Below, in pieces: positions 37,646-50,036 of a DNA stretch of 64,000 bases. The position numbers were made by a program, and so were the translations under genes. The notes under the pieces were generated by a model, which was given only the letters and a program-made list of their open reading frames with translations, had not been told where the DNA came from and made no database searches. Every line of letters begins with the position of its first letter. Positions within the stretch are counted from its first letter, which is position 1. Origin of the DNA: Trochalopteron elliotii (Eukaryota; Chordata; Aves; Passeriformes; Leiothrichidae); assembly GCA_024734555.1 (NCBI GenBank), contig JANPWX010019802.1:1067342-1131341 (forward strand). The letters are read 5' to 3'.

Positions 37646-38151
37646 GAGTAAGAAGCACCTCCTCAGTGCCAGTGGGAAAGTAGAGAAAAACTGCAAGTTC
37701 ATAGTTCTCTGTGATTTGCAGGTCACTCATATAATCTCCTCCCTTGCTGTCCAGGCAAGAGACTGGTGAGAATCTGGAACAGGAGCCTTCTGAACCTAAG
37801 ATTTCACTGAGTGGGCAGTACCTAGACATGGCAAGCCTGTGAAACTAACAAGCACCTGTACCTGTCTGTGCTGATAGCCATGCCTTCTTTTCCTCTTCTC
37901 TCATACATGTTTCTCAGTGAAGAATAGATACCACACTTTATGTCCTAGGTGTATGTGCCTTTTCTTCTCACCCACCCACCACCCTTGCTGTGTTCTTGAA
38001 ATCAACACCTGAAAGAATTGTACGTCTCTGGTTTGGCTGAGGAAATTTGAGGTACTAATATCTGTTTGTTTCCTCCTCCTTCCTGCATGCCTTCTCCCTT
38101 CTTTTGTGCATGGGTCACATGCAGGGGCTTGGATCATGTACTTTGGGCTCA

Positions 38152-38410
38152 TGAAATCATAGAGTTGTCAAAGTTGGAAAAGGCCTCAAAGATCATCAAG
38201 TCCAGTCATTAACCCAGCACCATATTCACCATTAAACCATGTCCCCATGTGCTGTATTTACACATCTTTTGAACACTTCCAGGGGTGGTGATTCTGCCAC
38301 TTCTTGGGAACCTTATTCCACTGCCTGACCACCTTTTCAGTTGGGAAATTGCTTGTAATACTCAAATCTAAACCTCTTGTGACACAGCTTGTTGTCTGGT
38401 ACTTCTCTGG
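38152..38410 (-). mobile_element. CR1 LINE 3' fragment
   Basis: The left edge AAATCATAGAG corresponds to the CR1 3' end read in reverse. It is followed by GTTGGAAAAGGCCTCAAAGA and the CACTTCCAGGGGTGGTGATT block typical of bird CR1 3' UTRs. The copy is short and diverged, and 5'-truncated; its right edge is uncertain. Confidence 0.9.
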
Positions 38411-40453
38411 GTTTCAAGTCTGGGAGATGTCATGTTAACCTGTGGTCAGACCCCACTCAGGTTGGCCCAACTGATGGAATGTAGAATCTGGATTTGGCCT
38501 TGGCAGCTCACCAGAAAGTTTTGGAATAGGGATATTGGCTGGTGATTATAGGACAAGGTGGCATAGTTTGCTGCTCTGCATGGGACATGTCCTGGAAGTG
38601 GACGTGAGAAGTGTGAGAAGGCAGTTTTCAACACCTTGTTTTAGGACTGTTGGGGCTGTACTGGGTTACTGCTCTATGGGCTGAGACTACTCAAGAAAAG
38701 GAAGGAAGACAAATCTGTTCTGAAGCAGGTACTGCAGCTGATTATGTGCTGGTTGGAGGAGAAACTCTGAGCAGATTTGGCTGGGGAGAAGTATGGCACA
38801 GTACAGTGTTTAAAAAAGGGGGGAAACATTGTGTTCTTTGAAGGCTCATCTGTGTTTCAAGGACATGCTTCAGGCAGTGTGAATTCCTCCGTATTTACTA
38901 TTCAGATGACTATGAAATTAAAATAGGGAAGTGCTGTTAGCACAGAGCTTCTGAGAGACAAACTGTGTTTTTCCTTTGTATTCCTGCTTGCACTTGAAGA
39001 ACTATTGTTTCCTGTCAGTCACCTGCAGACTGCTGCAAGTCAGTAGGAGTGTCATCAGAATCCATCTTTCCTGTTGTGTGGGATCATCACCCTTACCAGT
39101 AGTTGCTGTGACAACCTGACCAGCAAGCACTCCCCTTGAAGGAAGCCATTTGTAAAGCAGCCGGTGAAGAAAGCCTACAACTTTCCCTCATGAAGTTGTA
39201 ACTTGGCTGGGAAAACTGAACTCCAGTAATGTCAAAAGGCAACAGCAGTGCAGCCTGTTTCCCAGTCCCACCAATGACTTCAGCTGCATACTCCTTGTCT
39301 CTGCAGACACACCTGCTGCAGTGCCTTTTGACAGCCTCCTCTACTGCTTGATCATTCATTCTTGGGCTACGAGGGAGTGAAGATTCTCTCTTGATCAAGA
39401 CTAGGAACATGGCTGAGAGTCTGTTATACAGCAAGTTCCAGGGTAGGAAGCTGTAAAAAGGCAGAACTTCTCCAGCTGCTTGTTTATTTATTGCCTCAGG
39501 AAGAGCTGCCAGTTGTTCCTGCTGGTACAGGTGCACAAATGCCTCATGGTCTTGTTATGCTAAAACAAGAACTATTTTGCCTGCTTTTAGACCAAAGATG
39601 GCAATCTTTGCCATCAGCAGATCTCACAAGCTTTTCTTTTAAGCTTGTTAATCCAGCTCTTTCTAGTTTCTAGTTTAAAAAAACACACTGCACACACACA
39701 CACACACATAATCCATCCCTTCCCCAACCAAACAAAAATCCAAACCAAACAAGCTTGTTATTTTGAAAATCTTGAAAATTTTGTATCTTGGCACTGTAAA
39801 GACTGGTGGGATCCCTTTTATTCCTTTTGCCTTCCTGTGCAGCAGCTGTTTCCCCAGGTGGCAGGATGTAATGGAAACTCAGGCTGCACAGCTTGCAGGG
39901 ACTGTTGCGTGTATCAGGGATGCTATATGAGCTTGGGGCAAGACCATCACAAACTTGTAAAGGAATATTGGTTTGTGCCTACATTCTGCTGGGCTTTGTT
40001 GTGGCGTTTAACTCTGCATGTCCTGAGTTTTCTGCATCTGCCTCCTAACCTCATGGTTATGGGAGAATGTATATGGGAATATTTTGGAGACTTGGAAGCA
40101 AGGCAGTGTGTCTGATGACAGCAGCAGTGCTGAGTGAGTCAGAGGACACTGAGGTACAAACTGTCCAGAAGATCTTTCATCTGCAGTCAGCTGACTGCAA
40201 TGATTCACTTTGTGCCTGCTTGTCCTGGACCCTGATGAAGTGGATTTTTGGGTCAGTGATTTGGGTGACCCAAAGCAGCAAGGGACATGCTGTATTGACT
40301 TCATGAGACTAATGTTTCCTGAGGAGACAGGATCTTGGCCTGTCCTGTCAAAAGAGAGTAAAGTTGTAAGGATATCGTGCTGTTAACTTGGCCAGCTGTG
40401 AGCTCATGTTTGATCTCATGCAAATCAGGGAAAGCTGAACTTCGAACAATTAT
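38411..40453. other. MAST4 intron; one unexplained minus-strand ORF
   Basis: There is no recognised gene. The minus strand at 39093-39536 is open for 147 codons with ordinary amino-acid composition (it includes the segment KRHCSRCVCRDKEYAAEV). It has no visible promoter, splice sites or family resemblance, so I do not call it a gene. A CA run lies at 39691-39708. Confidence 0.5.
39691..39708 (+). repeat. CA microsatellite
   Basis: A short pure CA run, followed by a C/A-rich segment to about 39750. Confidence 0.9.
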
Positions 40454-41640
40454 ACAATCATAGAATGGTTTGGATTGGAAGGGACCTTAAGATCACTAGT
40501 TCCAATCATCCTGCCATAGTCAAGCACATCTTCTGCTAGACCAGAGCTCCATTCAGCTTGGCCTTGAGCATGTCAAGGAATGGGACATCTACACGTTCTC
40601 TGGCCAGCCTGTTCTAGTGCCTCACCAACCTCACAGGAAAAGCTTTTTTCCTAATACCCAATTTAAACCTGCCCTCTTTCAGCCATTGCCCTTTGTCCTC
40701 TCACTATATGCCCTTGTAAAAAGCTGTCTCCATCTTTCTTAGACTCCCTTCAGCTACTGGGTAACTGCAGCTAGGTCACCATAAATCTTCTGTTCTTGAG
40801 ACTGAACAATCCAAATTCTCTCAGCCTTTTCTCACAGGAGATGTGGTCCATCCTTTTCATAATTTTGATGGTTTTCTCTGGACTCACTCCAGCAGGTCAA
40901 TATCCTTACTGTGCCGAGGACCTCAGAACAGAACACAGTATTCCATGTGGGGTGTCAGCAGAGCAGAGGGGCAGAATCCCCTCCCTGGCCCTGCTGCCCA
41001 CACTGCTCTGGATGCAGCCCAGGACACGTTTGGCTCTCTGGGCTGTCAGTGCCCGTGGCTGGGTCATGTCCAGCTTCTCACCCAGCATCACCCTCAAGTC
41101 CTTTTCAGCAGGGCTGCTCTCAATGTGTTCATCCTGAAGCTTCATACTGGGAGTTGCCTCAACTCAGGTGCAGGACCTTGCATTTGGTCTTGTTAAAGCT
41201 CATGAGATTCCCATGGTTACACTTTTCCATCCTGTCCAGGTCCTGTGATGGCTTCCTGTTCTTCAGGTGTGTCAGCTGCACCATTCAGCTTGGGGTCATC
41301 TGCAAATTTGCTAAGGGTTCACTTGATTGCTTTGTCTGTTGTCATTAAGGATGATGTTAAATAATGCTTAAGGACCCCTGAGGGACATTGCTTGTCACTG
41401 TCCATTGGGATTCTGAGCCACTGATCACTGCCCTCTGCATGTGACTGTCCCAACCAATTCCTTATCCACATAACAGTCCACCCACTGCACCCATTAAACC
41501 ATCTGTCTCCATTTTAGAGGGATAGATGTTGTAGGGGACTGTGTCAAAGGCTGTTGAGAAGTGCAGATAAATATACTGTAAAGATACTGTAACCCTGCCT
41601 TTTTCTACTGGTGTAGTCACACCATTAAAAAAATGTGAAG
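40454..41640 (-). mobile_element. CR1 LINE, 3' UTR plus part of ORF2
   Basis: It begins at the left with ACAATCATAGAATGG, the reversed CR1 3' end, then GGATTGGAAGGGACCTTAAG. Further right it carries ORF2 remnants. The minus frame 40906-41145 includes SSPAEKDLRVMLGEKLDMTQ, the CR1 segment commonly seen as [10 protein letters not shown]. The element extends about 1.2 kb to a region (TGTGTCAAAGGCTGTTGAGAAG) that corresponds to reverse transcriptase sequence. Stops and frameshifts make it non-functional. Confidence 0.93.
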
Positions 41641-43550
41641 TATAAAAGGTGCTGAGACACTGGGGATTCTGATTTGTCTGCTTGACTTACAGAGCAGGGT
41701 TCTCAGATATACATGGAAGCAATACAGATGTAATCTCTAAGTAGCTTTTGCTGTATTACATTGCATTAATTTATTTACATTAGCTGGTTGTGCCTTGAAA
41801 CAGAAGCTTAATATCAAGGGTTGCTGGTTTATTTGTTTGCTGGAGCTTCTTAGTGGGTAACAAATGTGGACACAGGTAGACAAAGTTGAAGAAAGTGCTC
41901 TAGTAGTAATGTTCTGAAAGACAAAATAAAACATGCAGTTATAAAGCTGTGAAAGTTAACAGTCAAATAAAAACCAATTTGATGTGGGAGCATGGAATTG
42001 AGGAGTTACAAGGGAAAGCATTCAGACAGTTTTCAAACTTTTTTGTGTTTCAGTGCATAAATAAAGCTGTATTCAGATTAGGCTGCAGGTATAAATTAGA
42101 AGCATCTGTCTGTAACAGTTATGAAGGTTACCCAGAATTTCATTAGCTTGGAAAAAAACGCTGCAGAAGAATGAATTAAATAAACTCCAGACTGATTATG
42201 AAGAGAGAAGACATTTCAGCACAGCTAGTTTGTTTGCTTTTCTGCACATTCTGGTGTGAGTACCCTATCTATTAATTACAGAGCAAAGCAGTCTTCCCTT
42301 AACTCATACTGAACAATTTCTGCAGAAGTTTTTTTCTAAAATTTGATGCTTGCTTATAAAGTGATTTCTGAATTTAAACCAGCAATTTATTGTATTTTTT
42401 GAGCTAATAAAATTTTTCTGCAACTGTTTTCTCTGTCTGTCTTAGTGGGTCATGATTTGTAATTGTAAAGAAATAGTTTGCTGTTGAGAACCATGTCTCT
42501 ACCTGTTAAACCTAGACTGTAGGTCTTAAATAGTTGAGAGGTCTCATTAAAAATAATGATTTATATATGGCTGTTGAGAATAAATGGCTAGATGGTTCAG
42601 ATGCTATTTTATATCTTTCTGGGCTCCACCTTAAGTGTGTTTTAAACCTACACTCCTAAAATTTCACTGCTTTTTACCATAAAATCAACACAAATCAGAG
42701 AGTCTTATTTTAAGAGTGGGATATTAGTATAATGTGTTCATCACAGGATCTGCTCATGAAGAAGAAATCATCTAGTAGGCAGGAGAGTGCAGAGAATGAA
42801 GCACTATTCCCTAGCACTGCTCTGTGGCAACAGCTGACAGAAGGTTGATTTGGTGGCCAATTGCTAGAAAGTTATATTTACCAAAGGTTAGAGAGCCTGG
42901 CAGATGTATAAATAGAAACAGAAGATATGTTACAGTCAAATATTATGGATGGGTCCTCCCTGGCAAGTAAAGATTGTCTTTCTTATAAAATTATTCTCCT
43001 GACCAAGTAAGTCTGTCTTTAGTGTAATATTCATTGCACTAGATAGGTTTTGTAACATTCTACACCAAACTGTGGAATAAAAAATCCACACTACTCCCTT
43101 TTCTCCTTACTATAACTCCAGTTCTATACAAGGCAATACCAAGTTATAATTAGATATTTTCAGCTGTTACTTCAGATGTGTGATCTCCATCTCAGTGTTG
43201 CTTGCATGCTTCCCAGTTGATTAAAAATAGAAGTAGCTGTGGCAGAAATAGTATTATAAATAGTTTGGCTAGAATAAATGCTAGTATGTATGCAAAAAAT
43301 ATTACAGAAGTGTAGTCAGTCTTAAAATATGGTTAAGTTAGTCAGCATGCAACCTCATTTAGGTGTGGAATGCATAGTATACACACAAAAAAGGGACGGA
43401 ATGGGACCAAATTGTGAGCTAGATTTTGAAATGTCTGCCTAGAACTGGGGTGCGGGAAGTGTTGGGTCACACCAGTGTTGGGAAGTATACTGAGACAAGG
43501 TTCGTGTCTTCAAAAAGACAGGTGGGTTTTTTACCTCAGAGAACTATGTT
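41641..43550. other. MAST4 intron, nothing recognised
   Basis: AT-rich intron between two CR1 copies. It contains no exon with splice sites or recognisable repeat. Confidence 0.55.
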
Positions 43551-45424
43551 ATTCACAGGATCATGTAGTTTAGAAAGGACCTTGAAGGTTGTTAGTGCAA
43601 ATCTTTGATGGATCACCACCTGCTGACCAACTAGTGCTATGTCCAGTCATTTCTTGAACACCTGCAGGGATGGTGATTCCACCACCTCTCTGGGCAGCCC
43701 GTTCCAGTACTTAACAACCTTCCAACTGAAGCCTCTTCTAGTGCATCTTGAGGCCATCTCCTCTCATCCTGTCACTTGTTGCCTGGGAGAAGAGGGTGAC
43801 CCCCCACTTGGCTACACCCACCTGTCAGGCAGTTGTGGAGAGTGATAAAGTCACCCCTGAGCTTCCTTTACTCCAGGATAAACAATCCCGACGCCCTCAG
43901 CTACTCCTCATAGGACCCACTCTTTAGACCCTTCATCAGCTCTGTTGCTCTTCCCTGGATACACTCCAGTACCTCAATGTCTTTCTTGAATCGAGGGGCT
44001 CAGAACAACACAGGATTCCAGGTGTGGCCTCAGCAGTGCCCAGCACAGGGGGACAGTCCCTGCCCTGGCCCTGCTGGCCACACCATTGCTGATCCAGGCC
44101 AGGATGCCACTGGCCTTCTTGGCCCCCTGGGCACACCCTGGCTCATGTTCAGTCACTGTCACCAGCACCCCCAGGCCCTTTCCAGCCCCTCTGTCCCAGC
44201 CTGTGGCCCTGCCTGGGGCTGTTGTGAGCCAAGGGCAGGACCCAGCCCTGGGCCTTGTTGAACCTCCCACCATTGGCCTCAGCCCATGATCCAGCCTGTC
44301 CAGATCCCTCTGCAGAGCCTTCCTGCCTTCCAGCACATCAGCAGTTCCACTGAACTTTAGTCTTATCCATGAACTTTCTGAGGGTATACTTGGTCCCCTC
44401 ATCCACATCATTGGTGAAGGTTTAAACAGCATTGGGGCCAGTACTGAGCCTTTGAGAATCTCAGTAGTGACTGTCTGCCAATTGGTTGTGGCACCATTGT
44501 CCCTAAACTTGTTGTCAGCTGGTGTGCAGTCAGCCAATCTCACACACAGAGCTGAGGTTTCTTTCATATTTGTGCTTAGATGACTGCTGTGTGGTAAATC
44601 TGCAAAGCTAACACTCATTCTTGAAACTTTACACTATATATCCACTTTGGCAAACAGAGGCATATTGGCTACAAGTTACCTACTTCTAGTATCAATTAGT
44701 ATTCTGTGTTCTATTGGTTGAATGATTATCTTGCTTCTCATGCTGATTAGTCTGCATGCTCAGTCTTGCTTTCCTTTTGAGTCAGTGGGTTTCTTGATCC
44801 ATGTGTCGAAGGTCATAATTCCCCCTGCCAAATTGCCTTTTACCCTGTTGTCTTGGTGTGCAGCTGCTGATTGAGTTCACAGGAGCCTGAGGCCAAGAGG
44901 CTGTGAACTGGCACTGATCCCTTGCACTACAAAGTGCATGAGGCTCTGTGCACCAGCCAGGTGACAGCAGAAAACAGCAGGAGCTGATGATTCACCAGAA
45001 AGGCCCCAGACTTGCACAGTCTATAGAAGCCCAGGTGGTCCTTTGTTCAGGGTTCTTCCCTTGAGGCTATGAGGCCTGTTTCAGGGGTAAGCCAAGATCA
45101 TCACCACTCTCTGGGCCCAGCCACCGAGCTGGTTTTTAACCCAATGAAGAATGTGCACTTGTCCAAGGCGTGGACTGACAGCTTCTCCACCAGAATGTTT
45201 CAGGAGACAGTAGGCTCAGAAGGCTTTGCTGAAGGAAGACTACATCCATGGACTTTCTGTCATCCCCATGGGCAGGTCACCTGTTCATAAGAGGAGATCA
45301 GGTTGGTCATGCAGGAGCTGCCTTTCCTAGATACATGCTGGCTGAGCCTGATCCCTTGGATGTCCTCTGTACGCCACGTGATCACATTTAAGGTCATCTA
45401 GTAAGCTTCCTGGACACTGAGGTA
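43551..45424 (-). mobile_element. CR1 LINE, long minus-strand copy split by an insertion
   Basis: The left edge CACAGGATCATGTAG is the CR1 3' end in reverse. The copy continues through 3' UTR and ORF2 remnants to about 44485, where the text matches CR1 up to GTGACTGTCTGCCAATTGG. CR1 sequence resumes at about 45093 (ATCACCACTCTCTGGGCCC) and runs to a break at about 45424. In intact CR1 these two edges are nearly adjacent, so the roughly 600 bp between them is an insertion. The minus frame 43974-44618 holds broken pieces of the reverse transcriptase C terminus. The copy is disabled. Confidence 0.9.
44486..45092. mobile_element. Unidentified ~600-bp insertion within CR1
   Basis: This segment interrupts the CR1 copy. 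It shows no CR1 blocks, no clear TG...CA ends and no obvious target-site duplication, though the edges are only placed to within a few bases. It could be a small nonautonomous element, a piece of LTR, or the product of a rearrangement. Confidence 0.45.
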
Positions 45425-45439
45425 CACCACTATGCATTT

Positions 45440-46515
45440 GCTTTACCTACTTATTGGAGGTAAGCACAGAAAATATGATTTGGATGAATGGACAGTGGGG
45501 GGGACCAAGGACTGGCTGAATGGCAGAGCTCAGAGGGTCAGGATCAGGGCAGGAGAATCCAGTTGGAGGCCTGTAGTCAGTGGTGTTCCCCAGGGATCAG
45601 TACTGGGCCCAGTCTCACACAACTTGTCTATCACTGGCCTGGATGAAGGTTTGCTGATGGTACAAACTGGAGGAGGGGCTGATCTCCTGAAGGCTCTGCT
45701 GCCTTTAGGCTGGACCTTGGTAGGCTGGAGAGTTGGACAGAGAGAACCCTCATGAGGTTCAACAAGGGCAAGTGCAGGGTCCTGCACCTGGGCAGGAACA
45801 ACCCCAAGTACCAGCACAGGCTGGGGCTTCCCCACTGGAGAGCAGCTCTGCAGAGAAGGACCTGGGAGTCCTGGTGGGTCTCAGGGTGACAAGGAGCCAG
45901 CAGTGTGCCCTTGTGGAGCCCAGTGGGATCCTGGGCTGCACTGGGAAGAGGGTGGCCAGCAGATCAAGAGAGCTGATCCTCCCCCTCTGCTGGGCCCTGG
46001 TGAGGCCACATCTGGAGTGCTGTGCCCAGTCCTGGGCTCCTCAGTACCAGAGAGACAAGGAGCTCCTGGAGAGAGTCCAGCAAGGGGCCACAAAGATGAT
46101 GAGGGGTCTGGAGCATCTCTGTCATGAGGAGAGACTGAGGGAGCTGGGCCTGTTTAGTCTAGGGGAGAGAAGACTGAGAGGGGGTCTCATCAATGTCTAT
46201 AAATATCTCAAAGGTGGGTGCCAAGGGGATGGTGGGTGCCAGAATCTTCAGTGGTGTCCAGTGACATGACAAGCAAGGAGCAATATCACAAGCAGTTCAC
46301 CTTAACCTGAAGCAGGACTTACTTATGTTGAGGGTAGCAGAACAGTGGAACAGGCTGCCCAAGGAGGTCCTGGAATCTCCCTCTCTGAAGACATTAAAAA
46401 CTCAGCCAGACATGTTCCTATGTGTAACATGCTCTAGGGTCACCCAGCCTTGACAGGAAGATTGGACCAGATTATCTCCAGAGGCCATCCAAGCCTAAGT
46501 ATTCTGTGATTCTGT
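45440..46515 (+). mobile_element. CR1 LINE, plus-strand ORF2 C terminus and 3' UTR
   Basis: It encodes the CR1 reverse transcriptase segment [11 protein letters not shown] (frame 45432-45755). After a frameshift, frame 45733-46269 carries the family C terminus, including [12 protein letters not shown] and LIPLCWALVRPHLECC-like text. It finishes with the 3' UTR and a clean terminal ATTCTGTGATTCTGT at 46501-46515. It lies head-to-head with the minus-strand copy to its left. It is 5'-truncated and frameshifted, and the absence of the upstream RT and endonuclease regions makes it dead. Confidence 0.94.
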
Positions 46516-49386
46516 CATCTTCACTAATGAAATTAGCATGGAAGATACACTGATGCTTTCCCTGATTCAAATGTCTTGGTGTCAAGACTGCAGAAAAGTG
46601 AAAGCTGACATATTAGCCTGCCAGTTTAATCATATAAATCAGTATATGAACTGGGAGGAAGTTTTTATACTACTCCATCTTGCAGACTTACTTTCGGACT
46701 GCCTTGTCTCCTTCTGGTTTAAAACCATTAAGGAGGTGTAGAGAAAAAACTACTGTTGGCTTTCTTTTACTTTTGTTTCATGTTGAATAGATATAAATCT
46801 GAAGGTGTATCTTCTATTCTTCTTTTATCTTTTTATTTTGCAAGGGTCTTTTGGACTAGTTGCACAAGAAATCTGTGCCTTTGGAAAGTTCTTCCCATTA
46901 ATTAACAGATATTTCATGACAGAAACTTACAGACAAACATATTAGATGGAGATACAAATTCAAGTAACCTTCACTGATCCTGTTAGACCTTATTAAGCTG
47001 GTGTAAATAGGATTATCAGTCAAAGGTAAAAGGAAATTTAAGAAATGTAATGCTTGCAAAACTTAATACAGTTGCTGATGTGATTTACTGTAGTTTCAGT
47101 TGAATCGTTTTGCCATATTGGACAAGGAGGGGAATGAAACTGTCTATAAAATGGCAATAAACCAAAAAGACGATCTGGGCCCTAATCTCATTTGATCTAG
47201 AGTGTTAGTAGTCCAAATAAAAAACTATAAAATATACCTGACTTTATTGCTAGCACATACAGAGGGACCAGGTAACGATATAAATTGTGGAAAAGGATTT
47301 ATCACAGTTACATGTTTGCTTTTTTAATGGAAGAAGGATTGTCTGTCCACTGTGTTTTTGGCTGAAAACTGTGTCTAGGGTGGAAACAGTGCTTTATGTC
47401 AAGAGTTCAGAAATTCTTACACACAGTGGTACAGCACTGGTCTAGTAATATGTATTGTTTTATCAGTGATTATTCCAGTGAAATTGTCAGTATTAGGAAG
47501 CTGGGGTTGTGCCCCAAAGTAGTTGCTGCTATAATTCAGCTTCCTCTCTGCATCAGAGATTTTAGGCCTGAGATTGATGCAGTGGATGTGTGTGTTCTTG
47601 CACACATTTCGATGATTTTGGATAAAAACAGCAGACTGATAAGGTTTGTGTTATGTTCCCTTTCTGTTAGGGAAAGGAATGTTTAAAAAGAGCATTGAAA
47701 TTCCCAAATTACATTTTTTCCTGTGCTCCTGTGGTGGATACTCAAAATTGAGATTGCAGCTAATTAGAGAACCTGGATAACATCAACAGGGAGAGCACTG
47801 TACTATCAATATGGGTCATGGGATTTTTGTTGTATTATCTTTGGAGAGACTGAAATCAAATTTTCTTGATTTGGAGTGTGTGTTGACTGGTAATTGACTA
47901 TTTGTGAAACAGTTCATGCTGGTGGTGTCCTCTTGCCTACCATATAGGAAGAGGAATAGTGAATAGCCTTCTGCAGTTCAGCAGAAAACAAGTGTGGCAA
48001 ACAGGAAGGACAAAGCAGGACATGGAGAAAAGGCCTATGAACAATCATGTTTAGATCAATCTGTTTTAGGGGATCTTCAAATTTTTTCGGGGCATTTAAA
48101 GTCCTGTAAGAAATGAAGCTTCAGCTGATATTGAACAAGCTGGAAAATCAGATGTTAGGAGAAATGTATGACTAGAGTTTCGAAGTGAAAAAATGAAGTG
48201 TGCATTTTGACTAAGCTGTTTTCAGAAATGGGATTAATATTTACCTAGTTGGTCTCCAGAGAGTCTCACTTTTTCCAGTGTAACCCTTGCTTGAGAACTT
48301 GAAACTTTCTTTCATGTCAATGGAGTATATTACTAGTAAGTTGTGTGGGATCAGCTGAACTGATCAAATGTGAATTTATAAAAACTGATTAAAATGTTTA
48401 ATTAATTAAATGTTTAATTAAGCAAAATCTCTAATTTTGAGAGTTTTAATTGCATAAGGGACAGAAGATCTGGTATCATAAACAGAGCAAATATAAAGTA
48501 TCCTTCTTCTGCAAGAGAAAAAAAATCTTTTGAATGTGAAAAAGTAATGTTTTGTCATTGCTGTTCCATGTGCTTTTTCTGGGTGAAAAAGTGGGCTTTT
48601 TGTGCTTTTTGTTTCTGTTTTTCCCCAAGTTTCTCTCTTTTGTGTGAAGAGCAGCTGCAGAGCTCAGCTCTGTGGGTTTGAGAGTGGCATTGTGGGCACA
48701 GCAGTGCTTGACCAAACTCTGCGACTCATTTCCACTGAGCTTAAACTTAGTCCCAGTGAACTTTCCCCTTCTGACTTGGTCTCCTCCAGCTGATTATTAT
48801 GAACATGTTAAGGCAGAGAAAGGCCTGTATTTTTCTAGTGCTAATCCGTTCTGGAAGAAAGAGCAAATGTATTTTGACTTTTTTTGCCCCTTCTATCATG
48901 TGCAAAATAACTAACAAAAACTGTTGAATCAAAGCCTGGGTGTAGGCAAGTCTCTCTTGCTGAGGGCAAGCTTAATAATTTTATCTTCTAGTTACTGATT
49001 TCAACAAAAATCAGCGGCAGCTTCTGAGTTGTATAATACAAAACATGATTTGCATCTGGGGAAAGGAAGGCATCTAGATTCCTGTGGGCATAATGGTCTT
49101 TAGCAACTGTGTTGTCAAGAAGTGTTGATGCTGCTGTGTGCTGTGGTAGTGGTTTTTTTGTTTTGCTTTTTGTTAGGAGGCAAAATCCGTTGTAGCTATG
49201 CCCATATAAAAAGCATTGCTTTCTGTTTGATTAAAGAACCTACAGATTCAAACAGAACTTACAGAAATCAGTGGCTCTAGTTAAACCATGGATTTAGGGT
49301 TTTCCAGTTCTGGTTAACTTTATAGTTGTTTATATTTGCTCAGGTGAACACTTGTGCCAGTAGCTGGCACTTACGTCTTGTATGAC
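46516..49386. other. MAST4 intron, nothing recognised
   Basis: AT-rich intron with no exon or mobile element I can identify. A palindrome-like AT-rich cluster (TTTAATTAATTAAATGTTTAATTAA) lies at about 48397-48421. Confidence 0.55.
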
Positions 49387-50036
49387 TTTCTTTTCTTTTC
49401 TTTTCTTTTCTTTTCTTTTCTTTTCTTTTCTTTTCTTTTCTTTTCTTTTCTTTTCTTTTCTTTTCTTTTCTTTTCTTTTCTTTTCTTTTCTTTTCTTTTC
49501 TTTTCTTTTCTTTTCTTTTCTTTTCTTTTCTTTTCTTTTCTTTTCTTTTCTTTTCTTTTCTTTTCTTTTCTTTTCTTTTCTTTTCTTTTCTTTTCTTTTC
49601 TTTTCTTTTCTTTTCTTTTNNNNNNNNNNNNNNNNNNNNNNNNNNNNNNNNNNNNNNNNNNNNNNNNNNNNNNNNNNNNNNNNNNNNNNNNNNNNNNNNN
49701 NNNNNNNNNNNNNNNNNNNNNNNNNNNNNNNNNNNNNNNNNNNNNNNNNNNNNNNNNNNNNNNNNNNNNNNNNNNNNNNNNNNNNNNNNNNNNNNNNNNN
49801 NNNNNNNNNNNNNNNNNNNNNNNNNNNNNNNNNNNNNNNNNNNNNNNNNNNNNNNNNNNNNNNNNNNNNNNNNNNNNNNNNNNNNNNNNNNNNNNNNNNN
49901 NNNNNNNNNNNNNNNNNNNNNNNNNNNNNNNNNNNNNNNNNNNNNNNNNNNNNNNNNNNNNNNNNNNNGTCTTTTCTTTTCTTTTCTTTTCTTTTCTTTT
50001 CTTTTCTTTTCTTTTCTTTTCTTTTCTTTTCTTTTT
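49387..50036 (+). repeat. Long CTTTT pentanucleotide repeat
   Basis: An uninterrupted CTTTT array of about 233 bp (roughly 46 units) runs to the gap at 49620 and resumes after it for about 66 bp (roughly 13 units). It ends in a longer T run at about 50036. No interruptions are visible. The true length is unknown. In MAST4 pre-mRNA the repeat would be read as CUUUU. The FFSFL reading frames here are artefacts of the repeat. Confidence 0.98.
49620..49968. other. Assembly gap (349 N) inside CTTTT repeat
   Basis: A run of N within the pentanucleotide array, presumably because the repeat could not be assembled. Confidence 0.99.

Larger units (their letters stand above)
35914..38151. other. MAST4 intron with simple repeats
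   Basis: Intron after the cassette exon, opening GTGAGTGCC. It holds a CA/TA repeat at 36945-36984 and a GA-rich run at about 37578-37645. A GC-richer patch at 37340-37500 has no recognisable origin. No further exon is supported. Confidence 0.55.

Noticed and set aside
37561..37651. Possible exon ending at GAAG|GTGAGT
   Set aside because: The block is GA-rich low-complexity sequence with no good acceptor or family match; its phase and composition give no support.
40796..41348. Several overlapping + strand frames of up to 145 codons
   Set aside because: They are antisense readings of a minus-strand CR1 element.
49499..49619. Regular spacing that could suggest a CRISPR-like array
   Set aside because: It is a simple pentanucleotide repeat in a vertebrate intron, with no spacers.
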